NCBI RefSeq assembly: GCF_019880405.1
Contig: NZ_CP082269.1
Location: 2,418,001-2,482,000, forward strand
Length of the DNA: 64,000 nt
Source: Enterobacter sp. C2
Lineage (GTDB): Bacteria > Pseudomonadota > Gammaproteobacteria > Enterobacterales > Enterobacteriaceae
Direction of reading: 5' to 3'
A program made the translations under genes and the position numbers. This document shows, one piece after another, positions 37,739 through 47,390 of the stretch. Each line of letters opens with the position of its first letter. Position 1 is the stretch's first letter. A model generated the notes under the pieces. That model was not told where the DNA came from and did not search any database. It saw nothing but the letters and a program-made list of their open reading frames with translations.

Positions 37739-39208
37739 ATGAGCAACGGAACGACGTTAAACCAGCACCAGAATAACGCTTCAACGAGCAACGAATTAAC
37801 CGTAGACGATATCACCGTTATCGATAGCGGCCTGCTTAAAAAGGCCGTCGGCGCAGCCGCGCTCGGTAACACAATGGAGTGGTTCGACTTCGGGGTCTAC
37901 AGCTATCTGGCCGTGATCATCGGCCAGGTCTTCTTCCCGGGTGCCAGCAGTACCGCGCAGCTGATCGCCTCTTTCGGCACCTTCGCCGCCGCCTTCCTGG
38001 TACGCCCTATCGGTGGGATGGTCTTCGGCCCGCTCGGGGATCGCTTTGGTCGCCAGAAGATCCTGGCCTTAACGATGATCATGATGTCGATCGGTACGTT
38101 CAGCATTGGCCTGATCCCCGACTATGACAGCATTGGCATCGCCGCACCGATCCTGCTGCTGGTGGCGCGTCTGGTGCAGGGCTTCTCCACCGGGGGCGAA
38201 TATGGTGGTGCAGCAACCTTTATCGCAGAGTACTCCACCGACAAACGCCGCGGATTTATGGGCAGCTTCCTGGAGTTCGGAACTCTCGGCGGCTATCTGC
38301 TGGGTGCCAGCCTCGTGACGATCATGATCGCGGTTCTGCCTACCGAGGCGATGCACTCCTGGGGATGGCGTATTCCGTTCTTCCTCGCCGCGCCGCTGGG
38401 GCTGTTTGGGCTCTACATTCGTCTTAAGCTTGAGGAGACACCGGCGTTTAAAGATCACATGGATAAGCAAGAGGCGCTGGAGCACAGCAAACCGCAGCTT
38501 AGCCTGATCCAGATGCTGAACAAACATCGCAAGCAGATCCTCAAGTGCATCGGCTTGGTGCTGGTATTCAACGTCTCTAACTACATGCTGACCTCCTACA
38601 TGCCAAGCTACCTGACCAGCGTGCTGGGCATGAGCGAGCTGACCGGCCTGCTGCTGGTGATGGTGATCATGTTTGTGATGATGCCGTTAACCCTTGCGTG
38701 GGGCTACTGGACCGATCGCATCGGCCGTCGTCCGGTCATCGCCCTCGGCGCTGCCGGGCTGATCCTGCTGGCGATCCCGAGCTTTATGCTGATCGGCTCC
38801 GGCAATATGCTGGCGGTATTTGGCGGGCTGGTTATTCTTGGCGTGCTGCACACCTGCTTTAGCGGCACCATGCCTGCGACACTTCCGGCCCTGTTCGTTA
38901 CCGATATCCGCTACAGCGCGCTGGCAATTGGCTTTAACCTCTCGGTCTCGCTGTTCGGCGGCACCACGCCGCTTGTTACCGCCTGGCTGGTGGACACCAC
39001 CCACAACGTGATGATGCCTGCCTACTACATGATGGGTGCGGGGATTATCGGCCTGATTACGGTCCTGACCCTACGCGAGACGGCCCAGAAGCCGCTTAGC
39101 GGCTCATCCCCGGCAGTGGCGACGCATGCTGAGGCGCACCGCCTGATCGATAAGCTACGCAAGCAGAAACGCAGCAAGCACCTGCAGGCGCAGGTAGCGA
39201 GCGAGTAA
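37739..39208 (+). CDS. ProP-like metabolite/proton symporter (MFS, MHS family)
   Basis: A 489-residue, twelve-segment transporter related to the osmoprotectant/proton symporter ProP. Family motifs are LGNTMEWFDFGVYSYLA (segment 1), GPLGDRFGRQKILALT (loop 2-3), GFSTGGEYGGAATFIAEY and SWGWRIPFFLAAPLGLFGLY. It is about half identical to E. coli ProP by eye and lacks the long C-terminal coiled coil that tunes ProP to osmolality; its tail is short and basic (LRKQKRSKHLQAQ). Uptake of betaine, proline or another zwitterion or organic acid is possible; I do not assign proP itself. A dyad lies in its leader and a terminator follows. Confidence 0.85.
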   Translation: MSNGTTLNQHQNNASTSNELTVDDITVIDSGLLKKAVGAAALGNTMEWFDFGVYSYLAVIIGQVFFPGASSTAQLIASFGTFAAAFLVRPIGGMVFGPLGDRFGRQKILALTMIMMSIGTFSIGLIPDYDSIGIAAPILLLVARLVQGFSTGGEYGGAATFIAEYSTDKRRGFMGSFLEFGTLGGYLLGASLVTIMIAVLPTEAMHSWGWRIPFFLAAPLGLFGLYIRLKLEETPAFKDHMDKQEALEHSKPQLSLIQMLNKHRKQILKCIGLVLVFNVSNYMLTSYMPSYLTSVLGMSELTGLLLVMVIMFVMMPLTLAWGYWTDRIGRRPVIALGAAGLILLAIPSFMLIGSGNMLAVFGGLVILGVLHTCFSGTMPATLPALFVTDIRYSALAIGFNLSVSLFGGTTPLVTAWLVDTTHNVMMPAYYMMGAGIIGLITVLTLRETAQKPLSGSSPAVATHAEAHRLIDKLRKQKRSKHLQAQVASE

Positions 39209-39216
39209 GTCGTCCT

Positions 39217-39240
39217 AAACCCACGTTCGCGTGGGTTTTT
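39217..39240. terminator. Terminator between the ProP-like gene and the DUF3750 gene
   Basis: Stem AAACCCACG/CGTGGGTTT with a TTCG loop and a T run on the plus strand. It abuts the stop codon of the convergent gene on the minus strand. Confidence 0.9.
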
Positions 39241-40006
39241 ACTGCTCCTGCAAATTATCCGACCCTACGCCGCCGATAAACGGCAGGCGTAGACGCAGAG
39301 GCGTAAAGTCGAGACCGACGTTAAGCCCGAGAACGTTAAGCTCGAACCCCTCCTCGGCCCCTAGAGTCACTCCGGCCACGCCCAGCAGCGAGATTTGCAG
39401 GCCGCGCCCCGACGGCGGCAAGCCGATGGGCCGATAGAGCGGACGATAGTCTTTCCCTACTGCGTTAGCAGGCAGATCGAGCCTCAGGTCAGGCACTTCT
39501 CGTCCAATATGAGCAATGAAGGTGTTGCTGTTGGGGCCTGGCCACGCGTGATAGGTGGTCGGCCATGGGTAAGAGGCAATTGCCGCTTTAATCTGCGGGA
39601 TCAGTGCTTCGGCTTCCGGCCCCCGGCGATCCACCAGCAGGCGCGGCCTGGATCCGTACCAGTAGCCATCCGCGAGGTTGCTGTTACGGCGCACCTTGTC
39701 GCCGCTGCCCCAGCTGATCACCTCGTAGCGGCTGTAGTGGGTCTCTCCGGCACGCTTGAAGATGATCCACGGATGCACGGCCACCGCCCCTTTCCAGCCG
39801 TAAGTGGGGGCGGCATAGACCTGAACGATTGCCAGTCGGGCAAACTTAACCGGATCGGGCGCGATGCCGGACGAGTCGCGGCGGGCAGACCACCACCCCT
39901 CACTGGCCTTTGCGTCGCGCTGGCTGACGGCCTGGGCGATGCTGGCAACAAGAGAGAGTAGAATAATACACAGCAAACTCAGACAAACTGTTTTGAGAGC
40001 GATCAT
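39239..40006 (-). CDS. DUF3750-family exported or membrane-anchored protein
   Basis: A 255-residue protein with an N-terminal hydrophobic segment (about 3-27) that may be a signal peptide or anchor (cleavage possible after SIAQA). The body fits DUF3750: ARLAIVQVYAAPTYGWKGAV, VHPWIIFKRAG, TTYHAWPGPNSNTFIAHIGR, and a glycine-rich end LGVAGVTLGAEEGFELNVLG. Function is unknown for this family. It stands alone, convergent with the ProP-like gene. Confidence 0.8.
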   Translation of the reverse strand: MIALKTVCLSLLCIILLSLVASIAQAVSQRDAKASEGWWSARRDSSGIAPDPVKFARLAIVQVYAAPTYGWKGAVAVHPWIIFKRAGETHYSRYEVISWGSGDKVRRNSNLADGYWYGSRPRLLVDRRGPEAEALIPQIKAAIASYPWPTTYHAWPGPNSNTFIAHIGREVPDLRLDLPANAVGKDYRPLYRPIGLPPSGRGLQISLLGVAGVTLGAEEGFELNVLGLNVGLDFTPLRLRLPFIGGVGSDNLQEQ

Positions 40007-40266
40007 GGCACCTGTAGGAAAGTAAAAAGCGGCGGGAGTTAGCCTATTCTACCGCCGTTTTTTTACCCAGCAAGCGCTGTGCTTAAATCATCACCAAACT
40101 TTACGCAGGCTTGTATCAATAACAACACTTTGCAATACATCTCAGCTAGAACCGCTCTCGTAAAGCCTATAACCTTCAGCTTAAATACGTAATGAAATCA
40201 ATCATTTGTAACGTGAATGCATCTGGTTTCATGTATTGATTTTCGATATATTTCACTGGAGTCGTT

Positions 40267-40989
40267 ATGGGTCAGGATAAGGTTTTTGCTGTAGAGAAGA
40301 GTGCGGAAGATTTTCGCTTTGATAGCCAGGTTGCGGGCGTGTTTGACAACATGGTCGACCGCTCCGTGCCCTTCTATCAGGAAATTCAGCGCATGGTGGG
40401 CGAGCTGGCGGCAGAGTACGCTACCGAAGGGAGTCAGCTTTACGATCTGGGGTGCGCCACTGGCACCACCCTCGCCCTGCTGGACGGCGTGCTGCCGCAG
40501 AATATCGCCTTTACCGGCATCGACAACTCGCCGGATATGCTCGAGAAGTGCCGGGGCAAATTCGCCCAGCTAAACTCTGCACGTGAGACACATTTCCTTT
40601 GTCAGGATCTCAAAGAGAGGGTGACGTTAGATAACGCCTCGGTGGTGGCGATGATCCTGACGCTGATGTTTGTCCGCCCTCTGCACCGCCGAAAGCTCCT
40701 GTCATCTATCTACGAGGGGCTCAACCCCGGCGGCGCGCTGATTCTGGTAGAGAAAGTGGTCTGCGACTCACCGGATCTCAACAGACGCTTTATCAACTAT
40801 TACTACGCTATGAAGCGTCGCCACGGCTACAGCGAGCTGGAGATCGGCCAGAAGCGCGAGGCGCTGGAGAACGTGCTGATCCCCTATAGCGAAGGCGAAA
40901 ATCGGCAGATGCTCACCGACACCGGCTTTCGCAGCGTAGAGGTCTTCTTCCGCTGGTATAACTTCTGCGCAATGGTGGCAATAAAATGA
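40267..40989 (+). CDS. CmoA-like SAM-dependent methyltransferase
   Basis: A 240-residue class I methyltransferase most like CmoA, which makes carboxy-SAM for tRNA wobble uridine modification. Motif I is YDLGCATGTTLALLDGVL (about 59-76), the acidic loop IDNSPDMLEKCR follows, and GLNPGGALILVEKVV and HGYSELEIGQKREALENVL are shared with CmoA. The match is partial, and true cmoA normally sits beside cmoB elsewhere, so this is probably a paralogue with a different substrate. The stop overlaps the next gene by four bases (ATGA), linking it to a membrane methyltransferase. Confidence 0.8.
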   Translation: MGQDKVFAVEKSAEDFRFDSQVAGVFDNMVDRSVPFYQEIQRMVGELAAEYATEGSQLYDLGCATGTTLALLDGVLPQNIAFTGIDNSPDMLEKCRGKFAQLNSARETHFLCQDLKERVTLDNASVVAMILTLMFVRPLHRRKLLSSIYEGLNPGGALILVEKVVCDSPDLNRRFINYYYAMKRRHGYSELEIGQKREALENVLIPYSEGENRQMLTDTGFRSVEVFFRWYNFCAMVAIK

Positions 40990-41690
40990 GGATCACCGTT
41001 GGCAACTTTCTCTTTCGTACCCGCAACGTGCTCTTTCCGCTGCTCTACCTGACGCTGTTTATAGGCCAGCAGCAGGTCAGCCAGGCCGCCGTTGCCATGC
41101 TGATTGCAGGCGCTGCCGTTGCCCTGCTCGGACAGGGGATCCGGGTCCTGACCGTCGGGCTGGACTATATCGTACGCGGTGGACGCCAGCGTAAAGTGTA
41201 TGCCGACAGCCTGGTGCAGACCGGGCTGTTTGCCCACTGCCGTAATCCCCTCTACCTGGGCAATCTGTTGATGATTATTGGCTTCGGCGTTGCCGCCAAT
41301 AACTCGTGGTATCTGACGATCGCGATGCCGCTCTTTTTTCTGGGCTACGCCTGCATCATTGCTGCGGAAGAACACTATCTGCTGGGGCGCTTTGGCGACG
41401 ACTACCGACACTACTGCGCACGTACGCCGCGCCTGCTGCCGCGCCTGAGGGGATTAGGCAAGACGCTGCGAACCTTTGCCTTTAACTGGCGGCGGGTGGT
41501 GGTGAAGGAGTACACCACCCTCTGCATGACCCTGCTCATGCTGGTGCTGCTTGCCGCCCGGGCTCTTCACGCCGACGCCCGTGGCTGGATAATCTCCGCA
41601 GGCCTCATCGTGCTGATTCTGCTGGCCTGCGGTGCGGTACGGATCCTGAAAAAATCGGGGCGGCTTCACGCTGGCTTGCCACGGCAATAA
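40986..41690 (+). CDS. ICMT/PEMT-like membrane methyltransferase
   Basis: A 234-residue protein with about five or six hydrophobic segments. The motif HCRNPLYLGNLLMIIGFGVA (about 85-104) followed by EEHYLLGRFGDDYRHYCART (about 128-147) is the SAM-binding signature of isoprenylcysteine carboxyl methyltransferase-like proteins; bacterial members methylate lipids or unknown membrane substrates. The start overlaps the upstream CmoA-like gene (ATGA), so the two are co-translated. The substrate cannot be predicted. Confidence 0.82.
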   Translation: MRITVGNFLFRTRNVLFPLLYLTLFIGQQQVSQAAVAMLIAGAAVALLGQGIRVLTVGLDYIVRGGRQRKVYADSLVQTGLFAHCRNPLYLGNLLMIIGFGVAANNSWYLTIAMPLFFLGYACIIAAEEHYLLGRFGDDYRHYCARTPRLLPRLRGLGKTLRTFAFNWRRVVVKEYTTLCMTLLMLVLLAARALHADARGWIISAGLIVLILLACGAVRILKKSGRLHAGLPRQ

Positions 41691-41818
41691 TACCTCTCTC
41701 TGCCTCATTAATGCCCTCAGCTCAGTAGCATATGCAAAAAGCGAGGGTAATCCCTGTTTCACCGCCTACTATTATTTCTCGCACGTATAAAAACAACGCT
41801 ATAGATGTGGAGGCAATT

Positions 41819-42490
41819 ATGAGCAATCAGAGCAACGAAGCGGACAGAGGACCGTACGATTTCAGCGTAACCCGTCGGGTGCTGATCAAGGCCAGCGCGG
41901 CGTCTGCGGCAGCGGCGGCCATTTCACCCTCCGTTGCGATCGGCGCGGGGGAGTCTCCGGTAACGCCACCGCCTGAAACGATGCCAGTCTCGTTCAAGGT
42001 CAACGGTGAAGTTCATCAGCTTGAACTGGATACGCGCACCACCCTGCTCGACGCCCTGCGCGAACATCTGCACCTCACCGGCAGTAAAAAAGGGTGCGAT
42101 CACGGCCAGTGCGGGGCCTGTACCGTTATCGTTGACGGTCGCCGAATCAACTCCTGCCTGACCCTTGCCGTGATGCACCAGGATGCCGAGATCACCACTA
42201 TTGAAGGACTGGGCACGCCGGATAACCTGCACCCGATGCAGGCCGCCTTTGTGAAACACGATGGCTTTCAGTGCGGCTACTGCACGCCAGGGCAGATATG
42301 CTCGTCAGTGGCGGTGCTGAAAGAGATTGAAGCAGGTATTCCCAGCCATGTGACCGTAGATCTGGTCTCCTCTCCACAGGCAACGCCGGATGAGATCCGC
42401 GAGCGGATGAGCGGCAATATCTGCCGCTGCGGGGCCTATAGCAATATCCTCGCCGCCATTGATGACGTTGCCGGAGGGCTGAAATCATGA
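41819..42490 (+). CDS. paoA: Aldehyde oxidoreductase iron-sulfur subunit PaoA
   Basis: PaoA is the 2Fe-2S subunit of the periplasmic PaoABC molybdoenzyme, which oxidises aromatic aldehydes to acids. The 223-residue protein has a twin-arginine signal ([19 protein letters not shown], about 17-35), the ferredoxin-type cluster [14 protein letters not shown] with a fourth Cys in INSCL, and the second cluster [11 protein letters not shown] plus CRCGAYSN. The start is the ATG at 41819, with GTGGAGG at correct distance. The stop overlaps paoB (ATGA). Confidence 0.95.
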   Translation: MSNQSNEADRGPYDFSVTRRVLIKASAASAAAAAISPSVAIGAGESPVTPPPETMPVSFKVNGEVHQLELDTRTTLLDALREHLHLTGSKKGCDHGQCGACTVIVDGRRINSCLTLAVMHQDAEITTIEGLGTPDNLHPMQAAFVKHDGFQCGYCTPGQICSSVAVLKEIEAGIPSHVTVDLVSSPQATPDEIRERMSGNICRCGAYSNILAAIDDVAGGLKS

Positions 42491-43437
42491 AGGCGTTTAC
42501 CTATGAGCGCGTCAACACCCCGGCGGAAGCGGCAGCCAGCGCCGGGCGTACCCCCCACGCTAAATTTATTGCGGGCGGCACCAACCTGCTCGATCTCATG
42601 AAGCTGGAGATCGAGGCTCCGCTGCACCTCATTGATATTAACAGCCTGGCGCTGGATAAAATTGAACAGACTTCCGAAGGCGGCCTGCGCATCGGTGCCC
42701 TGGTGCGTAATACCGATCTGGCAGCCGATGAGCGGGTACGTCGCGACTACGCGGTGCTCTCCCGGGCCCTGCTGGCCGGTGCGTCTGGGCAGCTGCGTAA
42801 CCAGGCCACCACGGCGGGCAACCTGCTTCAGCGCACCCGCTGCCCCTACTTCTATGACACTAACCAGCCCTGCAACAAGCGTCTTCCCGGCAGCGGCTGC
42901 GCGGCGCTGGAGGGGTTCAGCCGCCAGCATGCGGTAGTGGGCACCAGCAAAGCCTGCATTGCCACTCACCCCAGCGATATGGCCGTCGCCATGCGCCTGC
43001 TTGATGCGGTGGTAGAGACGGTACGCCCGGATGGTCAAACGCGAGCGATCCCTATCGCCCAATTTTACCGTGCGCCGGGTACGACGCCGCACATTGAGAC
43101 AGACCTCGCGCCTGGGGAGCTGATCACCGCCGTCACCCTGCCAGCGCCGGTGGGCGGGAGCCATATCTACCGCAAAGTGCGGGATCGGGCCTCCTACGCC
43201 TTCGCGCTGGTCTCCGTCGCCGCCATCGTGCAGCAGGACGGCAGCGGCCGGATCGCGCTGGGGGGCGTAGCTCATCAGCCCTGGCGTCGGGACGATGCCG
43301 ATGCGGCGGTGGCTCAGGGTGCGCAGGCGGTCTATGACCGGCTGTTTGCCGAGGCCCAGCCTACCCATGAGAACGCATTTAAATTAACCCTGGCGAAGCG
43401 CACCATCGCCTCGGTGCTGGCAGAAGCGAGGGCATAA
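42487..43437 (+). CDS. paoB: Aldehyde oxidoreductase FAD-binding subunit PaoB
   Basis: PaoB carries FAD, and in the E. coli enzyme also a 4Fe-4S cluster, and passes electrons out of the PaoABC complex. The 316-residue protein shows the FAD motif [16 protein letters not shown] (about 22-37) and [20 protein letters not shown] followed by [18 protein letters not shown] and a later Cys, matching the unusual cluster insertion. Length is close to E. coli (318). It overlaps paoA by four bases and is 4 bp from paoC. Confidence 0.94.
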   Translation: MKAFTYERVNTPAEAAASAGRTPHAKFIAGGTNLLDLMKLEIEAPLHLIDINSLALDKIEQTSEGGLRIGALVRNTDLAADERVRRDYAVLSRALLAGASGQLRNQATTAGNLLQRTRCPYFYDTNQPCNKRLPGSGCAALEGFSRQHAVVGTSKACIATHPSDMAVAMRLLDAVVETVRPDGQTRAIPIAQFYRAPGTTPHIETDLAPGELITAVTLPAPVGGSHIYRKVRDRASYAFALVSVAAIVQQDGSGRIALGGVAHQPWRRDDADAAVAQGAQAVYDRLFAEAQPTHENAFKLTLAKRTIASVLAEARA

Positions 43438-43441
43438 AGCG

Positions 43442-45640
43442 ATGAAATTTGATAATCCAGCCACGGAAAACCCTATCGATCAAATGAAGGTGGTCGGCCG
43501 CCCACACGATCGCATCGATGGCCCGCTAAAAACTACCGGCACCGCGCACTATGCCTACGAGTGGCATGACAAAGTGCCCAACGCCGCCTACGGCTACGTG
43601 CTCGGGGCGGGGATCGCCAAAGGGCGAATTAACAATATTGATATTCAGGCCGCCCGCAGCGCGCCGGGCGTGCTGGCTGTGGTCACCGCTGACAATGCAG
43701 GAAAACTCGGCAAAGGTGAAAAGAATACCGCCATTCTGCTCGGCGGCCCGGAGATCCAGCACTATCACCAGGCCATCGCCGTAGTCGTCGCGGAGACCTT
43801 CGAGCAGGCACGTGCGGCAGCGTCACTGATCGAGGTAGATTACCAGCGGGATCGGGGCGAATACGATTTAGCGGAAGTTAAACCCAGCGTCACCGCTCCG
43901 CAGAAGGATCAGCCGGACAGCGTGACCGGTGATTTTACTACCGCCTTTGCCTCGTCTCCGGTCAAGCTCGACGCGACCTACACTACGCCGGATCAGAGCC
44001 ATATGGCGATGGAGCCGCACGCCTCTATGGCGGTCTGGGAGGGGGATAAGCTTACCGTCTGGACCTCTAACCAGATGATTGACTGGTGCCGCTCCGACCT
44101 CGCGCTAACGCTGAATATGCCGAAAGAGAACATCCGCGTGCTGTCGCCCTACATCGGTGGCGGCTTTGGCGGCAAGCTGTTCTTGCGCAGCGATGCCCTG
44201 CTGGCCGCGCTGGGTGCACGGGCAGCGAAGCGTCCGGTAAAGGTGATGCTCTCCCGACCGCTGATCCCTAACAATACCACTCACCGCCCGGCCACCATCC
44301 AGCAGGTGCGGATTGGCACCGACGAAGCCGGGCATATTACCGCCATTGCCCATGAGAGCTGGTCCGGCAACCTGCCGGAAGGCGAGCCAGAGACCGCCGT
44401 CCAGCAGACAAACTTTCTCTATGCTGGCGCGAACCGCCACACCGGCCTGCGGCTGGCGGAGCTGGATCTGCCCGAGGGCAATGCCATGCGTGCCCCAGGT
44501 GAAGCGCCGGGCATGATGGTGCTGGAGATAGCTATCGACGAGATCGCCGAGAAGGCAGGCGTCGATCCGGTGGAGTTCCGCATTCTGAACGATACCCAGG
44601 TCGACCCCACCAATCCGGATCGCCCCTTCTCCCGCCGCCAGCTGGTAGAGTGCCTGCGTACCGGCGCTCAACACTTTGGCTGGCAGCAGCGCAATCCCAC
44701 GCCGAGGCAGATCCGCGACGGGCGCTGGCTGGTGGGCATGGGGGTCGCCGCCGGTTTTCGTAATAACCTGGTGATGACCTCCGGGGCGCGGGTGCATCTT
44801 GATGCCGAGGGTACGCTCACCGTTGAGACCGACATGACCGACATCGGCACCGGCAGCTACACCATCATTGCCCAGACGGCAGCCGAAATGCTGGGCCTGC
44901 CGCTGGAGAAGGTGGTGGTGCAACTCGGGGATTCAACCTTCCCAGTCTCTGCCGGATCGGGAGGCCAGTGGGGGGCCAACAGCTCCACAGCAGGCGTCTA
45001 TGCCGCCTGCGTTAAGCTGCGCGAAGCGGTGGCAAACAAGCTTGGGTTTGATCCGCAAAATGCGGTCTTTGCCGATGGCAACGTCAGCGCGGATGGCCGC
45101 AGCGCTCCGCTCACCGATGCCGCAGCAGCCGGGACGCTCAGCGCTGAAGACACCATCGAGTTTGGCGACCTGCAGGAGAAGTACCAGCAGTCCACCTTTG
45201 CCGGACACTTTGTCGAGGTCGGCGTGGATATCGCCACCGGAGAGGTGCGGGTGCGCCGAATGCTGGCCGTCTGCGCCGCCGGGCGGATCCTCAACCCGAA
45301 AACGGCGCGCAGCCAGGTGATCGGGGCGATGACCATGGGCCTCGGCGCGGCATTAATGGAGGAGCTGGCGGTGGATACCCGGCTGGGCTACTTCGTCAAT
45401 CACGATCTCGCCGCCTATGAGGTGCCGGTCCATGCCGATATCCCAGTGCAGGAGGTGATCTTCCTTGACGATACCGATCCGGTTTCTTCCCCGATGAAAG
45501 CCAAGGGGGTCGGCGAGCTGGGGCTGTGCGGCGTCAGCGCCGCCATTGCCAATGCGATCTACAACGCCACCGGCGTGCGGGTACGTGACTACCCTATTAC
45601 GCTCGACAAGCTGCTGAACGGCCTACCGGAAGCGATATAG
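43442..45640 (+). CDS. paoC: Aldehyde oxidoreductase molybdenum-binding subunit PaoC
   Basis: PaoC is the large catalytic subunit of the xanthine-oxidase family, with a molybdopterin cytosine dinucleotide cofactor. The 732 residues equal the E. coli length. Motifs include YIGGGFGGKLFLRSDALLAA (about 235-254), NAMRAPGEAPGMM, GSGGQWGANSSTAGVYAA, and the catalytic glutamate E692 in KGVGELGLCG. No separate signal peptide; export is expected with PaoA through the Tat path after assembly by PaoD. Confidence 0.96.
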   Translation: MKFDNPATENPIDQMKVVGRPHDRIDGPLKTTGTAHYAYEWHDKVPNAAYGYVLGAGIAKGRINNIDIQAARSAPGVLAVVTADNAGKLGKGEKNTAILLGGPEIQHYHQAIAVVVAETFEQARAAASLIEVDYQRDRGEYDLAEVKPSVTAPQKDQPDSVTGDFTTAFASSPVKLDATYTTPDQSHMAMEPHASMAVWEGDKLTVWTSNQMIDWCRSDLALTLNMPKENIRVLSPYIGGGFGGKLFLRSDALLAALGARAAKRPVKVMLSRPLIPNNTTHRPATIQQVRIGTDEAGHITAIAHESWSGNLPEGEPETAVQQTNFLYAGANRHTGLRLAELDLPEGNAMRAPGEAPGMMVLEIAIDEIAEKAGVDPVEFRILNDTQVDPTNPDRPFSRRQLVECLRTGAQHFGWQQRNPTPRQIRDGRWLVGMGVAAGFRNNLVMTSGARVHLDAEGTLTVETDMTDIGTGSYTIIAQTAAEMLGLPLEKVVVQLGDSTFPVSAGSGGQWGANSSTAGVYAACVKLREAVANKLGFDPQNAVFADGNVSADGRSAPLTDAAAAGTLSAEDTIEFGDLQEKYQQSTFAGHFVEVGVDIATGEVRVRRMLAVCAAGRILNPKTARSQVIGAMTMGLGAALMEELAVDTRLGYFVNHDLAAYEVPVHADIPVQEVIFLDDTDPVSSPMKAKGVGELGLCGVSAAIANAIYNATGVRVRDYPITLDKLLNGLPEAI

Positions 45641-45649
45641 GAGAGAGAC

Positions 45650-46609
45650 GTGCTGCCACACCTGGCTCCATCACAACCGGTTTTCCCAGTAACCGAGAGC
45701 GAATCCGCTGCGACGCCGCAGCGGGCGTTCTTAACCGACGACAACGTGGCGGTGCTGCGCTTCGCGGCGCAGGCGCTGGCCTCCGGCATGGCGGCAGCGC
45801 TGATCGTCCTGACGGAAATCCGCGGCGGCGCGGCGCGTCCCCTCGGGGCGCAGATGGCCGTTCGTGAGGACGGTCTCTACTGCGGCTTCGTCTCCGGCGG
45901 CTGCGTTGAAGCTGCCGCGGCATGGGAGGGGCTGGAGGCGATTAAATCCGGGGCGGATCGCACGATCATCTACGGAGAGGGATCGCCCTGGTTTGATATT
46001 GTCCTGCCCTGCGGGGGCGGGATCACGCTCAGCATTCACCCGCTCCGCTCGGCGCGTCCTCTGCTGGCGGTGCTGTCGGCGCTGGAACGACGTCATGCAC
46101 CGGCGCTGCGCTACGGGCCCCGCACCCAGACGCTGGACGTTGACGCGTCTGATAAGGAGACCGGCTGGCAAGAGGAGGAGTTTGTTATCCGCTACCGCCC
46201 TGCGACGCGGGTGATTATCTTTGGCCGCTCCGTTGAGGCCGAGATGACGGCGAAGCTCGCCGAGGCGGCAGGATACGATGTTCACATCGACGACGGCTCC
46301 CGGCTGCGGACCCTGTCTGGCCTGATCGATGCCCATACGGCAGTGATCTTTCTCTGGCACGATCTCGATCGGGAGCTGCCTCTGCTGAGTACCGCCCTCG
46401 CCGCCGCGCCCTTTTACATCGGCGCGCTGGGCAGTCGACGCACGCATGAAAAACGGATCCGCGCCTTGACCGAGCGCGGGTTTCATCCCGACGAGATTGC
46501 GCGGATCAAAGCGCCAATCGGCATCTTTCCCCAGGCACGAGATGCCAGCTCACTGGCGCTATCGGTACTGGCAGACGTGGCCGCAGCTTGTGGCAGAAGG
46601 TCGTCGTAA
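45650..46609 (+). CDS. paoD: Molybdenum cofactor insertion chaperone PaoD (XdhC family)
   Basis: PaoD binds molybdopterin cytosine dinucleotide and inserts it in PaoC. The 319-residue protein has the XdhC N-terminal block (EIRGGAARPLGAQMAVREDG, then GGCVEAA near 100) and the C-terminal Rossmann-like domain (RVIIFGRSVEAEMTAKLAE, then YIGALGSRRTHEKR). It is 9 bp behind paoC, with GGAGAGAG before a GTG or the following in-frame start region. The stop overlaps the next gene (TAATG). Confidence 0.93.
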   Translation: MLPHLAPSQPVFPVTESESAATPQRAFLTDDNVAVLRFAAQALASGMAAALIVLTEIRGGAARPLGAQMAVREDGLYCGFVSGGCVEAAAAWEGLEAIKSGADRTIIYGEGSPWFDIVLPCGGGITLSIHPLRSARPLLAVLSALERRHAPALRYGPRTQTLDVDASDKETGWQEEEFVIRYRPATRVIIFGRSVEAEMTAKLAEAAGYDVHIDDGSRLRTLSGLIDAHTAVIFLWHDLDRELPLLSTALAAAPFYIGALGSRRTHEKRIRALTERGFHPDEIARIKAPIGIFPQARDASSLALSVLADVAAACGRRSS

Positions 46610-47205
46610 TGTCTGCGCTACCCGCGGTACCTACTCTGCCCGTAGTGATTGTGCTGGCGGCTGGCCGGGGCGAGCGGTTTCGCGCGTCGGGTGGCGCAGC
46701 CCACAAGCTTGATACGCTGCTCGACGGCAAAGCGGTGCTCTCTCACACCCTTGAGGCGGTCCACGCTTCTGGTCTGGCGTGGCACCTTGTCCGGCCCGAG
46801 GGCGGCACCGGCGGCATGGGGGAGTCTATCGCGATAGGCGTGCGGGCCACGGCTGAGGCCGCAGGCTGGCTGATCCTGCCCGGCGATCTGCCCCTTGTTC
46901 AGGCCACAACTCTCCGGCGTGTTGCAGAGGCGCTGACGGAACAGGTCATTGTTGTGCCCCGCTTTCACCAGCAGCAGGGCCACCCGGTGGGATTCGGGCG
47001 CAACTACGTTGATGCGTTGGCTTCGCTGCGGGGCGACGTGGGTGCCGCAGCCATTGTGCGAAAGGCAAGAGCCTGCGGTAATGTTCAGGATCTGCCCGTT
47101 GCAGACGACGGTATTGTGCGCGATGTGGATACGCGTGCCGATCTTGATCTGGCACAAGACCTGCTGCGTGCACGGCGGTTACAAATACCTCCCCCTACCC
47201 AATGA
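46609..47205 (+). CDS. MocA-like molybdenum cofactor cytidylyltransferase
   Basis: A 198-residue nucleotidyltransferase of the MobA/MocA group. The NTP-binding start VVIVLAAGRGERFRASGGAA is at about 12-31; the metal-binding block WLILPGDLPLVQ and the later HPVGFGRNY are typical of MocA, which turns molybdopterin into the cytosine dinucleotide form that PaoC needs. It starts in the paoD stop (TAATG) and so is the fifth gene of this operon; in E. coli K-12 mocA is unlinked to paoABCD. It may be a dedicated supplier or a paralogue. Confidence 0.83.
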   Translation: MSALPAVPTLPVVIVLAAGRGERFRASGGAAHKLDTLLDGKAVLSHTLEAVHASGLAWHLVRPEGGTGGMGESIAIGVRATAEAAGWLILPGDLPLVQATTLRRVAEALTEQVIVVPRFHQQQGHPVGFGRNYVDALASLRGDVGAAAIVRKARACGNVQDLPVADDGIVRDVDTRADLDLAQDLLRARRLQIPPPTQ

Positions 47206-47390
47206 CGCGAGCAAAAATCACGTTAATAAGAATATATGCACCTAAACATCATATTTAACAATCTCTCCCCATCAGAAGGCGATTGAATTGTTATAAACTC
47301 AATGTAGAATCATCAGACTATGCTTAAGCTGAATTAATCTTTAATTGTCAGCGGCGGTCGGGTTTAATCATTTTTTCAGGGAAAGGTATA
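47206..47390. other. Intergenic region upstream of the three-gene kinase-like cluster
   Basis: About 185 bp of AT-rich DNA likely to hold the promoter of the lipoprotein gene; GGGAAAGG precedes the next ATG. No regulator site was identified. Confidence 0.4.

Noticed and set aside
37739-39208. Calling this gene proP
   Set aside because: It lacks the C-terminal coiled coil of ProP and is only moderately similar; substrate could differ.
40267-40989. Calling this gene cmoA
   Set aside because: Similarity to CmoA is partial and cmoB is not adjacent; a paralogue is the safer call.
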